Shown: positions 1 through 11,733, counted from the first letter of the stretch. The stretch: DNA of 64,000 bases from Hesseltinella vesiculosa (GCA_002104935.1 MCGT01000030.1:1-64000); one strand, 5' to 3'. Made by a program: numbers and translations. The notes: a model not told the origin generated them from the sequence alone.

Positions 1-483
1 AAAAAAAAAAAAATTGGATGAGATAAATGCTTGACAACGCGCTTTGCCTCATTACCGTTTATGGTGGCAAAATTGATAGGGCTGGTTGCTGTCGACGAGT
101 CGGAAGGGATGCCATTGCCGCCATGGTTTGCTATTAGCGATGGCGGCAGAAAGTTGAATAATTGCAAACACCTGAGATAGGATTCGTATATTTTAAAGCC
201 ACCATCGGGTGTGATAGAGATGGTGCTGCAGACACAGGTACAAAGCAGGCTCCCAGTCCAAGCAGGAGCAAAAAACAGTCGACAGCAACTTGCACAAAGT
301 GGAATTGGCAAAAATGGAAAAAAAAAAAGATGGGCTTGAAATCAAGTGGTCGGCCGCGCTTCCGCCATCAAACAAAATAGGTAGCTGTGAGTTGTGTGCG
401 CTATTCGTTTGAACACCTGTGTTAAATTTCCATCTTCCAAAAGCGTTAACAGGTGTTCTAGAGATATCGCTTTCTTGGCTCAG
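1..483. other. Unassigned left edge
   Basis: The window opens in a poly-A run. I see no gene, RNA or repeat that I can support here; short open frames on both strands have no recognisable domains. Confidence 0.5.
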
Positions 484-800
484 CATCATCCAGGCAGGGA
501 ATCATCCAGGCAGGGAACCATTCAGGGTATCATCAATGCAGGTTATCATGTACGCGTGGTATCATCCAGGGTATCGTCTAGGTTTGGGTTTCGTCTAGAT
601 AGGGTATCATTCAGGGTATCATCTAGGCAGGATGTTTTCTAACCTGGGTACCTTCTGACCTTGGTATCTTATAAGTTGGGTATCTTTAGCCTGGGTATCT
701 TTTAGCCTGGGTATCTTCTAAGCAAGGTATGTTCTTGATGGGGTATCTTGTAGGCATGATGTCATCCGGGCAGGGTATATTCTCAGCAGAACATCATTGC
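484..800. repeat. Degenerate ~20-bp tandem repeat
   Basis: About fifteen imperfect copies of a unit close to GGGTATCWTCTAGSCWG follow one another, with forms such as gggtatcatccagg, gggtatcttttagcctg and gggtatcttctaagc. Unit length and sequence drift along the array, so it is an old minisatellite. It lies immediately before the larger ~150-bp array. Confidence 0.8.
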
Positions 801-834
801 AGGTATTAAATACCGAATTTTTTCGAATTCGGTG

Positions 835-2110
835 AGCAGCACCTCATGTCACCTCTGCCTTGGTTATTAGTGGCTGGCCAGTGCACCAACACGGGGAGCC
901 TATGTAAGAAAAATATGAGCTGCTATTCATCTCCTGATTTCCAAACGACGTGGTAGCTTACAGGACAGAAGTCAACCGCTGGGCCGTGTTGGCGTGCGTG
1001 CATGCAGTGGTGTTGGTGGTAGTGGTGTGGCTGTGGCTGGCCATCGCCAACACGGGGAGCCTAAATAAAAAAAGGTGAGCTGCTATTCATCTCCTGATTT
1101 CCAAACGACGTGGTAGCTTACAGGACAAAAGTCAACCGCTGGGCCGTGTTGGCGTGCGGGGATGGCAGTGGTGGTGGTGGTGGTGGTGGTGGTGTGGCTG
1201 TGGCTTGCCAACGCCAACAAGGGGAGCCTAAACAGAAAAAAAAGTGAATAGCTATTCATCTCACTTATTACAAGCGATGTGGTATCTTACAGGACAAAAG
1301 TCGACCGCTGGGCCGTGTTGGCGTGCGGGGTGGCGGTGGTGGTGGCTGTTGCTGGCCAACGCCAATACGGGGAGCCTAATAAAAAAAAAGTCAGCTGCTA
1401 TTCATCTCACGCCAAATGATGAGGCTTCTTACAGGACGAAAGTCAACCGCTGGGCCGTATTGGCGTGCGGAGATGGTGGTGGTGGCTGTTGCTGGCCAAC
1501 GCCAATACGGGGAGCCTAAACATGAAAAAAAAAAGTCAGTTATTATTCATCTCACGTATTCCAAAAGATGAGGCATCTTACAGGACGAACGTCAACCGCT
1601 GGGCCGTATTGGCGTGCAGAGATGGTGGTGGTGGCTGTTGCTGGCCAACGCCAACACGGGGAGCCTAAGCAAAAAAAGAGTGCGCTGTTATTCATCTCCT
1701 GATTTCCAAACGGCATGACAACTTACAGGACAAAAGTCGACCGCTGGGCCGTGTTGGCGTGCGGGAATGATGGTGTTGCTGGCCTACGCCAACGCGGGGA
1801 GCCTAAATAAAAAAAAGTGAGCTGCTATTCATTTCACGTATGCCAGCGACGTAGTTACTTACAGGACAAAAGTCAACCGCTGGGCCGCGTTGACGTGAGG
1901 CTGTGCTGTGGTTGTGGCTGAGGCTTACTCTGACTCGGTGATCACAACAAGGAGAGCCTTAAGGAAAAAAAAAGAAGCTGTCAATCATCTCATGCTTTCC
2001 ATACGGAAAGATAACTTACAGGACAAAGGTCAACTGCTGGGCCTTGTTGTGGTGGTGGATGTTGTAGGCGGAAGTGAATGATGGTGGCTGACGGTGAGCC
2101 TAGTTGGATG
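835..2110. repeat. Eight-unit ~150-bp tandem array
   Basis: The anchor caggac(a/g)aaagtcaaccgctgggcc recurs at about 961, 1121, 1290, 1432, 1581, 1726, 1862 and 2019, giving units of 136-169 bp. Each unit holds an 11-bp inverted repeat (ccgtgttggcg with cgccaacacgg) around a variable GGT-rich stretch, followed by an A-run. Read on the minus strand, most units look like an exon: an acceptor (TAG before GCTCCCCG) and a donor (GTCCT before GTAAG) about 83-85 nt apart. Exon lengths differ by 2 nt between units, so the array is not clearly one open frame. It lies just downstream of the minus-strand gene at 2217-4453 and could be decayed or alternative exons of that locus. Confidence 0.85.
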
Positions 2111-2216
2111 TTGAAAAAGAAAAAAAAGAGCATTGAGTTCCATTTGCAAGCATTTGTTTGCTATTCGTTACGAGAACTTCGGCGCTGGCATGGCGCGGGA
2201 CAATGCCAGAAGCACG

Positions 2217-4453
2217 CTAGTCACCGTCAGAGTCACAGTTGTATGGCACGGTAGAGTCAGAGTTGTAGCCATCGTCAGAGCCTGCGTCGTCGGCACAGTC
2301 GTTGGCGATGACTGGCAAGGGCAAAGATGCAGGAGCAGGCGCAGGAGCGGGCGCAAGAACAGCAGCAGGCGCGCATTGTGGCAAAGTGCCACCAAAGGAC
2401 AACAAAGCAGGATGACGAGGGCTTGAAGAGCCCGAAACAAGAGCACCAGGAGAGGAGTTGACAGGCAGGACGATGGGCAAAGGGACAGCGTCATCGGCCT
2501 GCATGGTGTCGGGCAAGCAGAGAGGCACGGTCACAGGAACAACCGTGACCTCATCTACTTGCATTGCTTCGGGCCAACAGATAGCCACAGCCAAAGGACC
2601 AGGCAAAGGACAGAACCAGCTGGCAGGGGCATTTGTTGATCGCGAGGGTCGGCGACCTAGATTGGGTGGGAAAATGTTAATAATGATATTCCTGGCATAT
2701 CCAATGAAAAGCATGAATGACTTACCAAATGCCCGAGTAAATGCAGCGCGGCTGGCTTGTCGTTGGCGTCGTTGGCGGAGAGAACGCAAGCAAAGATCCC
2801 CTAGACATGATAAATGACATCAAGAAATAAAAATATGAGAATCTCTCAAGCTGCAAACCTGCTTTAAAAACTTACGAGGAACAGGGATGGCTTGGTGTCT
2901 TCCGCCAAAATGTTTGCCTGGTCGGAGGACGGTCGGAGGGCGAGGACGAGCAGCTAAATAAAAAAAAAAAGATGAGTGCTTCATCGCGTTGAGTCGTTGT
3001 TTCCTTATCGAAGCACAAGAACTTACCGCAGTCAAGAATCACGGTGGCGGCAGGGATTGGAGGGACGGCACACCAACCGTCAGCTTGACTGGAGCCAGCA
3101 TAGCAAACTGGCTCAGCAACGGGGACGTCCTCGGGGACAACCACAGCAACAGGGGCACGGTCCAATGCGTCCGTCAGTGCAGCATGGTACGCAAGAGGAC
3201 CGGCAAGCAAAGCGTCTTCCAAGGTTGGGCCAAATGGCCGAACACCAGGGCCCAACACAGCAACAGAGCGGCGGCTCACCCACCCGAACGGCTTGGGTTT
3301 ACGGGCAAGCGGCCCAAGTCTTCCGGCCACAACGGGGCGACGCACGCAAGAAAGCGACACCTTGAGCAATAAAGAAAGGTTAGACATGCTTCAGTAACAT
3401 TTTTCTGTTTCTAAAAATTGAACTTACACCAAGCACGCTGTTTTCGTTGGTGGGACCTTGGATGGGGCGGGATCCCTATGAACAATTACAAGGGAAAAGA
3501 GAGAAAAAAAGGCGTAAGTACAATGGGTGGGAAAGAACTGCAATTCACATTTACCAAGCCCGCAGCATTGCTGCTCATGATAATGGGACCTTGGAGGGGA
3601 CGGGTTCCTTATTAGCAATTGAGTAAAAGGAAAAGAGAGAAAGAAGGCGTAAGTACAATGGGTCGGAAAGAACTGCATTTCACACTTACCAAGCCCGTAA
3701 CGGTGCTGGTGAGGATGGGACCTTGGAGGGGACGGGTTCCCTATGAAGAATGAAGAAAAAGGAAAAGAGAGAAAAAGGCTATAAGTACAAAGGCCGGGAA
3801 AGAACTGTATTTCACATTTACCAAGCCCGTAGAGATGCTGGTGATGGGACCTTGGATGAGGTGGGTTCCCTACATAAGAAAATAAAAGAGGTTGGGAGTG
3901 ATGAACAACAACATTACTTCAAACTTACCAAGCCCGAGACAAAGCAGCGTTTTGCCAAAAGGTGCGTGGCCAAAGCACCGAAACAGATCACTCCCAAACC
4001 GCCAAGGTAGACGGCTGGGAGGACAACCAGCAAACAGCAAACGTAAACACCACACAGGACCAGCAGCACCAAACCATACATGCAGCTGATCATACGATCA
4101 GCTACGCAGAGAGAGTTGCGTACAGCCACAGCAACAGCAGAAGCACCACACGAAAGCAAGCGACGAAGGCCAAAGCGAGCAACACGCCAAGCAAGCACGT
4201 AAACAGCCACGACGGCAACAATGCCACAAAGGCCAAGGGCAAAGTCCACAGCAAAGGCGTCGTCGACTGCACCCACGGTGGCCAGTGGGGCAGGTGGAGA
4301 TGCGATGGGAGCATCGAGAGTGGCGGGGACGGGTGGTGGCGGGAGAAAGTAAACGGTGGCAAAGGAGAGAGCCAATTGCTCGATCTCCTTCATGATCCAG
4401 TAGCGCTGGACAATCAGAATCGGTAAAAGCACAGCAGTAAGCAGGAAGAGCAT
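2217..4453 (-). CDS. Unrecognised membrane protein with tandem mini-exons
   Basis: I do not recognise this protein. A spliced model of 532 aa is continuous: exons 3929-4453, 3822-3869, 3690-3740, 3428-3475, 3027-3360, 2876-2953, 2726-2800 and 2217-2656. The first exon (175 aa) is hydrophobic, with a likely N-terminal membrane segment at residues 2-17, a second near 72-95 and a longer hydrophobic region near 128-170. Next come three 16-17-aa modules, each beginning G-T/S and most ending T-G-L, with a shared QGP core; each is one phase-0 exon. The C-terminal half is Ala/Pro/Val-rich with a basic patch (RRQRRQRQ) and ends in an acidic Asp/Ser tail. Later introns are phase 1. A fourth module copy at 3555-3607 is left out because it would introduce a stop. 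The consistent phases and good donors argue for a real gene; function is unknown. Confidence 0.6.
3428..3869 (-). repeat. Four tandem exon-intron duplications
   Basis: Four units of about 130 bp, at roughly 3428-3475, 3555-3607, 3690-3740 and 3822-3869, share an exon core (CCAAGGTCCCA) and a flanking intron that starts GTAAGT/GTAAAT and contains TGCAGTTCTTTCC-like sequence. Three copies are 48 or 51 nt and keep frame. The copy at 3555-3607 has its acceptor shifted by one base, giving 53 nt and an early TGA when included. Confidence 0.85.
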
Positions 4454-5007
4454 TGCACACGAAAAAAAAACAGCACGAAAACAGCAGTAAGTAGGGTAAC
4501 CCTGAAGAAAAAGAAGAGAAAAAAAAACAATCGAGAAGTAAACAAAAAAACTTTTTCACCATTATCCAATCATATCGCGGCGGTAGTCTGTGCATTTTTG
4601 AACCTTGTTTTCTCGTCAAGGCCTCTTTGCTTTTGCTTAAGTAAAGGAACCAGGAAAAGAAAAGCAAAGCAAAGGTGTCAAGATATGTAACGCGCTCAAG
4701 TCCAAGAGGAGATACAATGAATTCAGGCACAGGGACTGTGCATTGTAGCACTGGCAGGGTTTCTCAGAATGCCAGGTAACCTAAAATATTGCGCCGAAAT
4801 CGATCGCTAAAAAAAAACCTTAATATTGTATGCTATTTTTTTATACGAGTGCATGTAGCACAAAGTGGCGCTATTGAGGTATGCATCTTGAGAATCAAGC
4901 AAGTATATTAGAAGAGCAGAGAGGGTGAATCAGGCAACAGTTTTTTTGTTATTACAGGCGCCGAAGGAAGCGGTGACTGTGCGGAGGTTGACAAAAAATG
5001 AAAACGT
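4454..5007. other. Intergenic, nothing recognised
   Basis: This AT-rich spacer lies between the membrane-protein gene and the inverted-repeat element. Its left part would hold the promoter of the minus-strand gene at 2217-4453. I see no motif I would name. Confidence 0.4.
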
Positions 5008-5200
5008 TGCACAGCAATTTTGGCTGATCGGATCGATGTGACATTTTATAAAGGTAGGCTAATGCATGAATGATGATGGTGATGAAAAAATCAGGTCAAT
5101 CGGTGAAGGTTGCCCAGCCAACGTTTTGCAAGCTTCGTTTTGACATCTCCGATTCTCCAGCAAAAAAAATCAAAAAATCGGCCATTTTCCTCAGAGGTCA
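5008..5200 (+). repeat. Left inverted repeat (dispersed family)
   Basis: This matches the reverse complement of about 6650-6875 with scattered substitutions and small indels. The best conserved stretch is aggttgcccagccaac, followed by the A-rich block and aatcggccattttc. Related copies occur near 34.75-35.1 kb and 45.4-45.6 kb. Confidence 0.7.
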
Positions 5201-5928
5201 GCCTGGCAAAATCACCTGTGGTAAATCAATTCACGCCAAATCTCGAATACGTGTGCAAAATGATGGCAGATGACCATGATTACAATGGAAACTCCATCAG
5301 GCAGTAGGGAGACGAGCTAGGGGTCTGGCAGATATGCACTAGAAATGATCGCCCATGCATTCTCGCAAGTGGACTAGATAATAACATTGTTGTTTGTCCG
5401 ATCGGTTTCCTGCCAGATATCTTTATTCAACAGCTCAACGAGAAGCATTACAGCATATCTGGCGGAAACCTGGTAGTATTTGTACACGAAGAATATATTA
5501 TTGGCTACTTGGGTCCATTGCTGCTGGGCGCTTTGTGAAGAAAAAAAGAAAAAAAAAAGCTAGCTCAAATTTGTGGGCCGTTTGAACAAGGCAGCTTAGC
5601 TCCATTTTATTTAGGCTCTTTGTCATGTAGATATGGGATACTACCAGATGAGGTCGCAAAGCATGGAGGCAGAGAGTGCCTAGGACGAATGTCAAGGAAG
5701 CACGGAATACAAAAAGAGAGACGTAGAAGCAGCATACTCCCTTCGAGTGATGTTTTTAATGACAAGATACAGCTTAACTAGCCTTTGCAAGACCCACGCA
5801 GTCATTTCCAAGATCATAGACGCTGTAGAATTTTCGAAGGAACACATCACCCACTATCTAAACAAATTAAAAAATGGAGATGAGTGTCGCGCATTGGAAA
5901 CGTACAGCACTTTTTCGACCAAGCTTAC

Positions 5929-6349
5929 TGCGCAAATGCTGTTGCCATTCAGCAGGATCTGATCAAGCTTTCTTGTCTTGTACTTGTGTTGTGTTCGTTC
6001 ACTATGCAATCACAATAAAAACGGCAAGTGAATGGTGAATGGACGTGGCAGCAAGTCAACTAGCTTATAATTCGGACACGTCTTCCAGCACCATGTCTAG
6101 TATGAAACCAGCAGGAATGTGTAAGCCTTACATTAATCACTTGTTTCTCTTTAAGCGATAGCAGCTGTACTTACTGACGAAATCGTCAAACCCGAGCAGC
6201 TTGCCAGTGAATGACGACCCAAATGTTGGAGCCGATGCAATTATCGATTAATTCTAAGAAGCACCACAAGAAATGTAAGCGGCTCTTTCCTCCACCGAGT
6301 ACTCAATCAATAGCCTGAGCAAATGATGTCTCTTACCTGGAGGTAGCAT
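5929..6349 (-). pseudogene. LSM5: LSM5 (U6 snRNA Sm-like) pseudogene
   Basis: Four exon-like pieces on the minus strand spell out Lsm5, a subunit of the Lsm1-7/Lsm2-8 rings for mRNA decay and U6 snRNA binding. Piece a (6337-6349) and piece b (6175-6253) join as MLPPELIDNCIGSNIWVV; piece b continues, in another frame, as FTGKLLGFDDFV; piece c (6065-6096) gives NMVLEDVSEL and then TAA; piece d (5929-6001) gives KLDQILLNGNSICA. Splice sites are still visible (for example CAG before GTAAGAG at 6337 and TCA before GTAAGT at 6175), so this is a decayed genomic copy and not a processed one. Lesions: a frameshifting loss of about six codons between IWVV and FTGK, a premature TAA at 6065-6067, and no recognisable C-terminal LVPGG exon. 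Confidence 0.8.
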
Positions 6350-6649
6350 CTGTGAGATACGACATTTTTGATCAAATTGCAAAGCGAAAAAAAAAAAAAG
6401 AAAGAGAGAAAACAAGAAGACACAGCTCTCAAAAATAAAAGCTTGCCATGATTGAAAGCCCGGCATTCGTGAGAGCGTAGCCATGTGAATGGAATACATC
6501 TCTCTGATATTGCATTTAGCATACATACCTGAGATAAGTTGTGGACGGTGATATTGAAAAAATCAATCTGACAAGCAAAAGTCGCATAGCTAACTCATCA
6601 CTTCTGAACTCCCAGCTAAAAATATGTGATTTTCACTTCGCGTTTTTTT

Positions 6650-6875
6650 GATCTGGTCGCCTTGGGGTCGGTCGGTCCCCTGATGAAAATGGCCGATTTT
6701 TGATTTTTTTTAGCTGGGGAATCGAAAGTGTCAAAACGAAAGTGATCAAAAGTTGGCTGGGCAACCTTGCTCAATCGACTTGATTTTTTCTGTATCACCA
6801 TCATTCATGAATTTGCGCATTCCTTGAAATTCTCAGATCGATCAAATCACTCAAAAGTGCTGTGCAGCGATTGCT
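6650..6875 (-). repeat. Right inverted repeat (dispersed family)
   Basis: This is the partner of the left repeat at about 5008-5200, in inverted orientation. It also has a small internal inverted repeat, ccagctaaaaa with tttttagctggg, extending to about 6610. Confidence 0.7.
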
Positions 6876-7564
6876 TTTTTTTTTTTCAAACTGAAAAAAA
6901 AAATGGACCGCTCAGCGCCGAATGCAGTGTGCAGGAGGGAATGTAGCGAAGCGAGCCAATGACGGGACCGTCCGTTTGACTTCAAATTTAAATGATGGTA
7001 CCGGTTGTAGATGGTGAGCAGTGATGATGGACAAAACTTTAGCTGTCATGTATTGTCCATGGCACTCATGTGAATCAAGTGATTTTGGCACCCTGACCTT
7101 TTCTTGGGCATACACCATGTTAATTTTTATCCAGTACACTGCATTATAAACACTGTGGTTCTGCACATTATATACATATTTAGAAAAGTAGATTTATATT
7201 TATATAAATTACAATTTCAGGTTTGCTTGGATTTTTGCGAGTTTGCACGCTTATAAAAGCGGTTTTTTTGCAGGTGTTTGAGAGTTTGCGGGTAACTGTG
7301 CGGGTTTTTTGTTCCGATTGAGTCCTTACATTCTGGGTTGTGAAACCCGCATTTTTAGCTGTCCCGCCAGCTTGAAAAAACCCGCACATTATCCTCAAAA
7401 CCCGCTGATTTTTTCCACTGTGGGGCTGTCCTGTTGTCTGTCCCGGTATTATGGTTTTGGACTTTGGTTTTTTCCACCGTGACAAAATCACCAAATTTTT
7501 TCAAATCGAGCAGACTCTGCTCTCAAAGCAACGTGCCCCGGGTTCGTCAAAGTGATTATTGAGC

Positions 7565-7596
<32 letters not shown>

Positions 7597-9463
7597 CAAT
7601 ATGAGCGAGTCCTGGCATATTGGAAAGTGATTTCGAGTAGATTGTTTTTTTTTTGTCAATGTTCGTGCCTTTCTGGTTTTTTTTTGGGGAGTGCGCCTCT
7701 ATTTTTTTTCAAAAATCTCTGTGCCTTTGTTTGCTGCCACTTCGTTTTTTCTCTTTTGTTCATAGCTACAGTAATACCACATGCATGTCTAACGCTTTAC
7801 ATCACCAAATATGGCAAAAGAACCGCATTCCTTTGTTCTTCTTCGCCACTCAGATCTCATGCATTTGGACGCGAGGAAGGAATCAGCATCTCTTTTTTTG
7901 TTTTGGCCCTTTTTTTATTTTTTTTACTGCTCTCTTGTATTGACTGAGGATTCATACTTGCTGGATTTTGTTGGGGGTGGGAATGCTTCATTATCCTTTT
8001 CCCATGGTCTTTCCAAATTGGATATTGTCGGGTGTCAAAGCAACCTCTTTTTTCTAGTGTCGTCCAACACAAAACACCAGTACGTGGTGGAACATTTGCC
8101 GTGTCAGGTGAATTCTCTCCTTTCTCTGCCATCATTTATTCCCCCCTGCCTCCAATGCCATTTTTTTTAACCTTTTGGTAAAGCTAGTGGCGCTGGTAGA
8201 CGGCACGCTTCCATTTCTGCGCACAGTAAATATATGAAGTCAAGATACACATTCCTTGAAGCAAAAGATGACTTCACACAGGTGCACAATTTGAGAGGTT
8301 TGGATGTATGTCAGGATGGCTTCACGCTATGCTAGGCTTATGACAAAAATTGGTGTGGAGTTGGCGGGCGTCAAACTTTTGACGATTTGTTGAGGAAGGT
8401 TCGTGGACAAAAAAAAGAAAAATGTGCACAAACAAGACGGAACAAGACTTAGACTTTCAAAAGACTTCAACTTGGTCTAGCTGAAATTTCAACAAGGGCC
8501 ATATCAGTTGTTTAACTGATCCTGCCAGGTTCATTAGAATCTGAAAGAATTGGCTGACGGTTTGGCAAAGGGGTAAAGGTAAAGGCTTGATTTCCATACG
8601 GTATACCTGGGGGAGCGGGAAGGCTGGAATAGGCACCACCATTGTGAACTCTTTTTTCCCTCATCTCTTCCAATGGAAGGATTCTTGCCATTGCTGTTTT
8701 CATTCTCAGAACGGGCGATGATGGAAGAACTGTAAACCAGCACTGATATTGAGACTTCACCCAACCTGCAGTCTCGTTCATCCGGCTCGCAAGCAGGCTG
8801 TGCGTTTTTTTTTTTTTTTTACAAAAGTAAACAAAGCTTTGCATTTGTCATCGTCTCAGCAGGGCATGATATCGAGGCCATATTTATACTTTTCTAAAGT
8901 GTGGGTCATTCAGCAAGATGCCCAACTGTGGGGGGAGATAGCTCGCCTAAATCGTTTTGCCCAGCGAATATGATTTCATATGGTGAGCATTCAAAAAAGG
9001 TGAGAAGCCGAGGGATAGTATGCGGGGTTATTTTTTTTCGCACGAGGAATTGGAATGAGCAATCAGCAATTGCCCATTGCCGGACGGACATACTAATTTA
9101 GAGGACCGTCTTCCAACGCAGCGAGATTGAAAGGACACTGCTTGGAGCAATTGCAAAGGATGTAGGATGTGTCCTTTTTATTCATTTTCATTTAATTTAA
9201 GCTTTCATTGCGGTTTTGGCTTGGAAATAAATATAGTTGGTATGATACAAGAGGCAAGGCTGAAAATAAATAAAAAAGGGGTGCGGTTGATTCGACGGGA
9301 AGGAGATGGAGGAAACAAGTGGGAAAACCCAGAAAAGAATCGGATATGCAATGGTGGTTATCAATCAAAAAAGAATATGTGTATAATGGCATGACTGTTT
9401 GAGCGTGGGCTAGGCCCAATACAATCCATGTCTTCGAGATTCAGGAACCTAAACGAGTTCAAG
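6876..9463. other. Gene-poor spacer with T-rich tracts
   Basis: About 2.6 kb without a gene I can support. It contains many T-runs (for example 7568-7596), a stretch at 7260-7420 where cccgc/gcggg recurs, and short frames without domains. No tRNA or rRNA was found. The 12-base match to the 18S rRNA 5' end near 8518 is judged to be chance. Confidence 0.5.
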
Positions 9464-11733
9464 CTAGTCTTGAGAGAGCAAGTTGTTGACAAACGCGTCT
9501 ACAAATAAAAAAAAATTGGGGGAGAGGTTGGTTAGGTTTGGGGTTTTCTTTTTTTTGGGGGGAGGGTAAGATATCTATGCGCCTCAACCCTCCCAACGAT
9601 GTTTTTTTCTATGGTGTCTTACCGTAGGATGCAGTGTTTGAATCATCATAAAATTTGTTCCACGTACTGTTTTCGTTAGAGTTGACGGGGACAATGGTGT
9701 GCTGAGAGGACATGCCACCGGCAGGGTCATAGTCTGAGGAGGAGTTTGGCGTGGATGCTGGATCAATCCAGGGGCTGGCCGAGTTTATTGCAGGTGGGCT
9801 GGTGGCGGTGGTGGATGGAGTCATGTCGTAGTAGCCATTCGTGAGTCGAACAGGTTCAAATTCAGGACTGCCATTTTCGCTGGCGCCGAACAAGACGGAC
9901 GACGATGAAGGTGGTGGAAAGAAGGATTCAACGGGAGGGCAGAAGGAGATAGAACCAACTTCAGGTTGCATTGGTGAGGTATTCAGAGGGTGCTGCGGCG
10001 CATCTGCGTTCATCTGAGCATGCTGCTCACGCTGAATTTGTTCCAATTTGCTGAACTCTACACCCAGGTAAGCTGATAGATCCGACAAGCTTAAACTGCT
10101 ACCGTCCAGCGGCTGGGGGAGATGGGACGCACCGGGTCTCCCGTTTGCGTTGGGAAAGTCAGAGGGTTGTTCCAGCGCTGGCAGTGATTCCATGGCAAGG
10201 TCTGTGCTAGATTTGCTTGCCATTGATTGTCTATCTTCAATGTCGCTCATCATGGTAAAATCGTCTTCACTTGCTGATAGGTCACTCTCCAGTTCATGGA
10301 GCCCTTGTAATTTCCGCCAACGGTTGGTGGTACGTCGCAAGGTGTAATCAATCGTCAGAAACCTGGGTGGAAGAAATAATAATAATAAAAAAGGTTAATT
10401 TTCCCGTCTAGCTGGAAGTATTCTATTTTCTCTCTCTCTCGAGAGAGTCACTTGCCAGTATTTTTCAAAAAAGATTTTGGGCAGCTGCCAGTTTCCAGCC
10501 GCGGCAGGATCGCCGCCGTGGAAGACCGAGCCACTGAGTAAGCATCGGAAGCAGTCGTCGAGGTCAAATTGTTCACGGAAAATAATCATTCGATCTCGCA
10601 TGTGTGGTGTAGGGATAAGATCAATGCGAGGATCGTGGGGAATAGTCAACTAAAGAAGAATATGTTAAAAAAAAAGAAAGAGGGGTAAGTGGCTGTCAAT
10701 GTAGTTTTTTCTTTTATCCTTCTGTTATACCTGGAGCACAGTAGGCTGGATGCTGAATGGGACGGAATCCAATCGAGCGGCACAGGACTGTAAACGTAAG
10801 CGAAGACGTAATGTTTGAATAGCAGCCAGATTGGATGTGACAGGCTCATTAGCAGGGGGAATAGGTATCGTGGGTAATGGAGGAAGAAGAGTATTATCGG
10901 CAGGGTAGATTGATTGGTTGGGAGAATCATTCTGCAGGTCCTTGTGATCCATGGAAACAGAGGAAGTTGAATATGGCGAGACAGGGGGTGCAGATGGGCT
11001 ATTCGTCATTTGAAGAGGATGCATGAGTTCTATTGGGTTATGGACAGGTGGGGTTGGTTTCGTTGGTTGTAGGCTGGGCATCGGTGGTACGGCTGAAGTC
11101 ATAGACACGTCGTCCTTGGTAACAATGATGGCCCCCTGTGAAAAATAGCGGTCCCGTTGTTTCAGTGTATGACGGTATCCAGAGAGGCGAGTAGGCTGAG
11201 GAGCCTTGCTGTTGGCGTTCACGTCCAGGTAGGCGGCAATAGGTTCAGGCGTAGTTTGGGCCATGACGGACAGGGCTTCATCAGTGATGAATGGGCTGTG
11301 TATAGGAATGGCCAGTTTATGCTGAAAGCACACCAGCTGCAATGTCAAGACGATGCCTTTCAGATACCAGTTTTCCGACTTGGCGATTTCGCCATCGGCC
11401 TTGAGCTGCTCATTTTCCAAGTAGAGTTTGTCTCGTTGTTCACGCATTTGTTTCACCGTCACCTCCAATTCTTTCAAATGCTTTTCCTTTCGCTCTCGAA
11501 ATCTACCATAGAATACCATGAGATAACGCCTGCGCCTGCATCATTGTGCTGTTTTCTACTTACGCTCGTTGGGCGGCTCTGTTTTGTGCTTTTCGAAGGG
11601 CAGGTGAGGCAGGATTGGGCTTTCGACCAGGTTTTTTTCGTATTTTTGTAGGCTGTTCTGGCATACCATCATAGTTGGGCGAAGAGAAATCCATTTGTGC
11701 CATCCCATTCACGTCAACATCCATATCCATCAT
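9464..11733 (-). CDS. Yap/AP-1-like bZIP transcription factor, DUF3425-like C-terminus
   Basis: A nuclear sequence-specific regulator. The model has five exons (11564-11733, 10731-11502, 10456-10649, 9623-10362, 9464-9498) and encodes 636 aa. The basic region QNRAAQRAFRERK (residues ~51-64) is the fungal Pap1/Yap type and is split by intron 1 inside an Ala codon; a leucine zipper follows to about residue 95. The third exon (LTIPHDPRIDLIPTPHMRDR onward, residue ~315) resembles the DUF3425 domain often found with fungal bZIPs. The rest is Ser/Pro/Asn-rich, typical of activation regions. Intron 3 has a GC donor (TACTG before GCAAGT), needed to keep frame into FLTIDYTL. The last exon is only 35 nt. 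The start is the first ATG of an ATGATG pair. A role in stress response is possible by family but not shown; I do not see an obvious Yap1-type Cys-rich domain. Confidence 0.85.

Larger units (their letters stand above)
5008..6875. mobile_element. Inverted-repeat-bounded element carrying a gene fragment
   Basis: Two diverged copies of one ~190-bp sequence face each other: left about 5008-5200 (plus) and right about 6650-6875 (minus). Both contain tgcacagca, a gatcgat block, catgaatgatg, a gaaaaaatca block, aaggttgcccagccaac and aaaatcggccatttt, in the same order. Between them lies a decayed LSM5 gene. No transposase frame is visible inside. This is the structure expected of a non-autonomous terminal-inverted-repeat element that has captured host sequence; capture is inference, because two independent insertions on either side of an old gene would look alike. 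Target-site duplications could not be identified. Confidence 0.55.

Noticed and set aside
7180..7494. A repeat-like stretch rich in cccgc/gcggg considered as a CRISPR-like array or satellite
   Set aside because: Spacing and unit sequence are irregular and no consistent repeat can be defined.
8512..8535. tgatcctgccag, resembling the 5' end of 18S rRNA
   Set aside because: The match is about 12 bases and sequence on either side is unlike rRNA.
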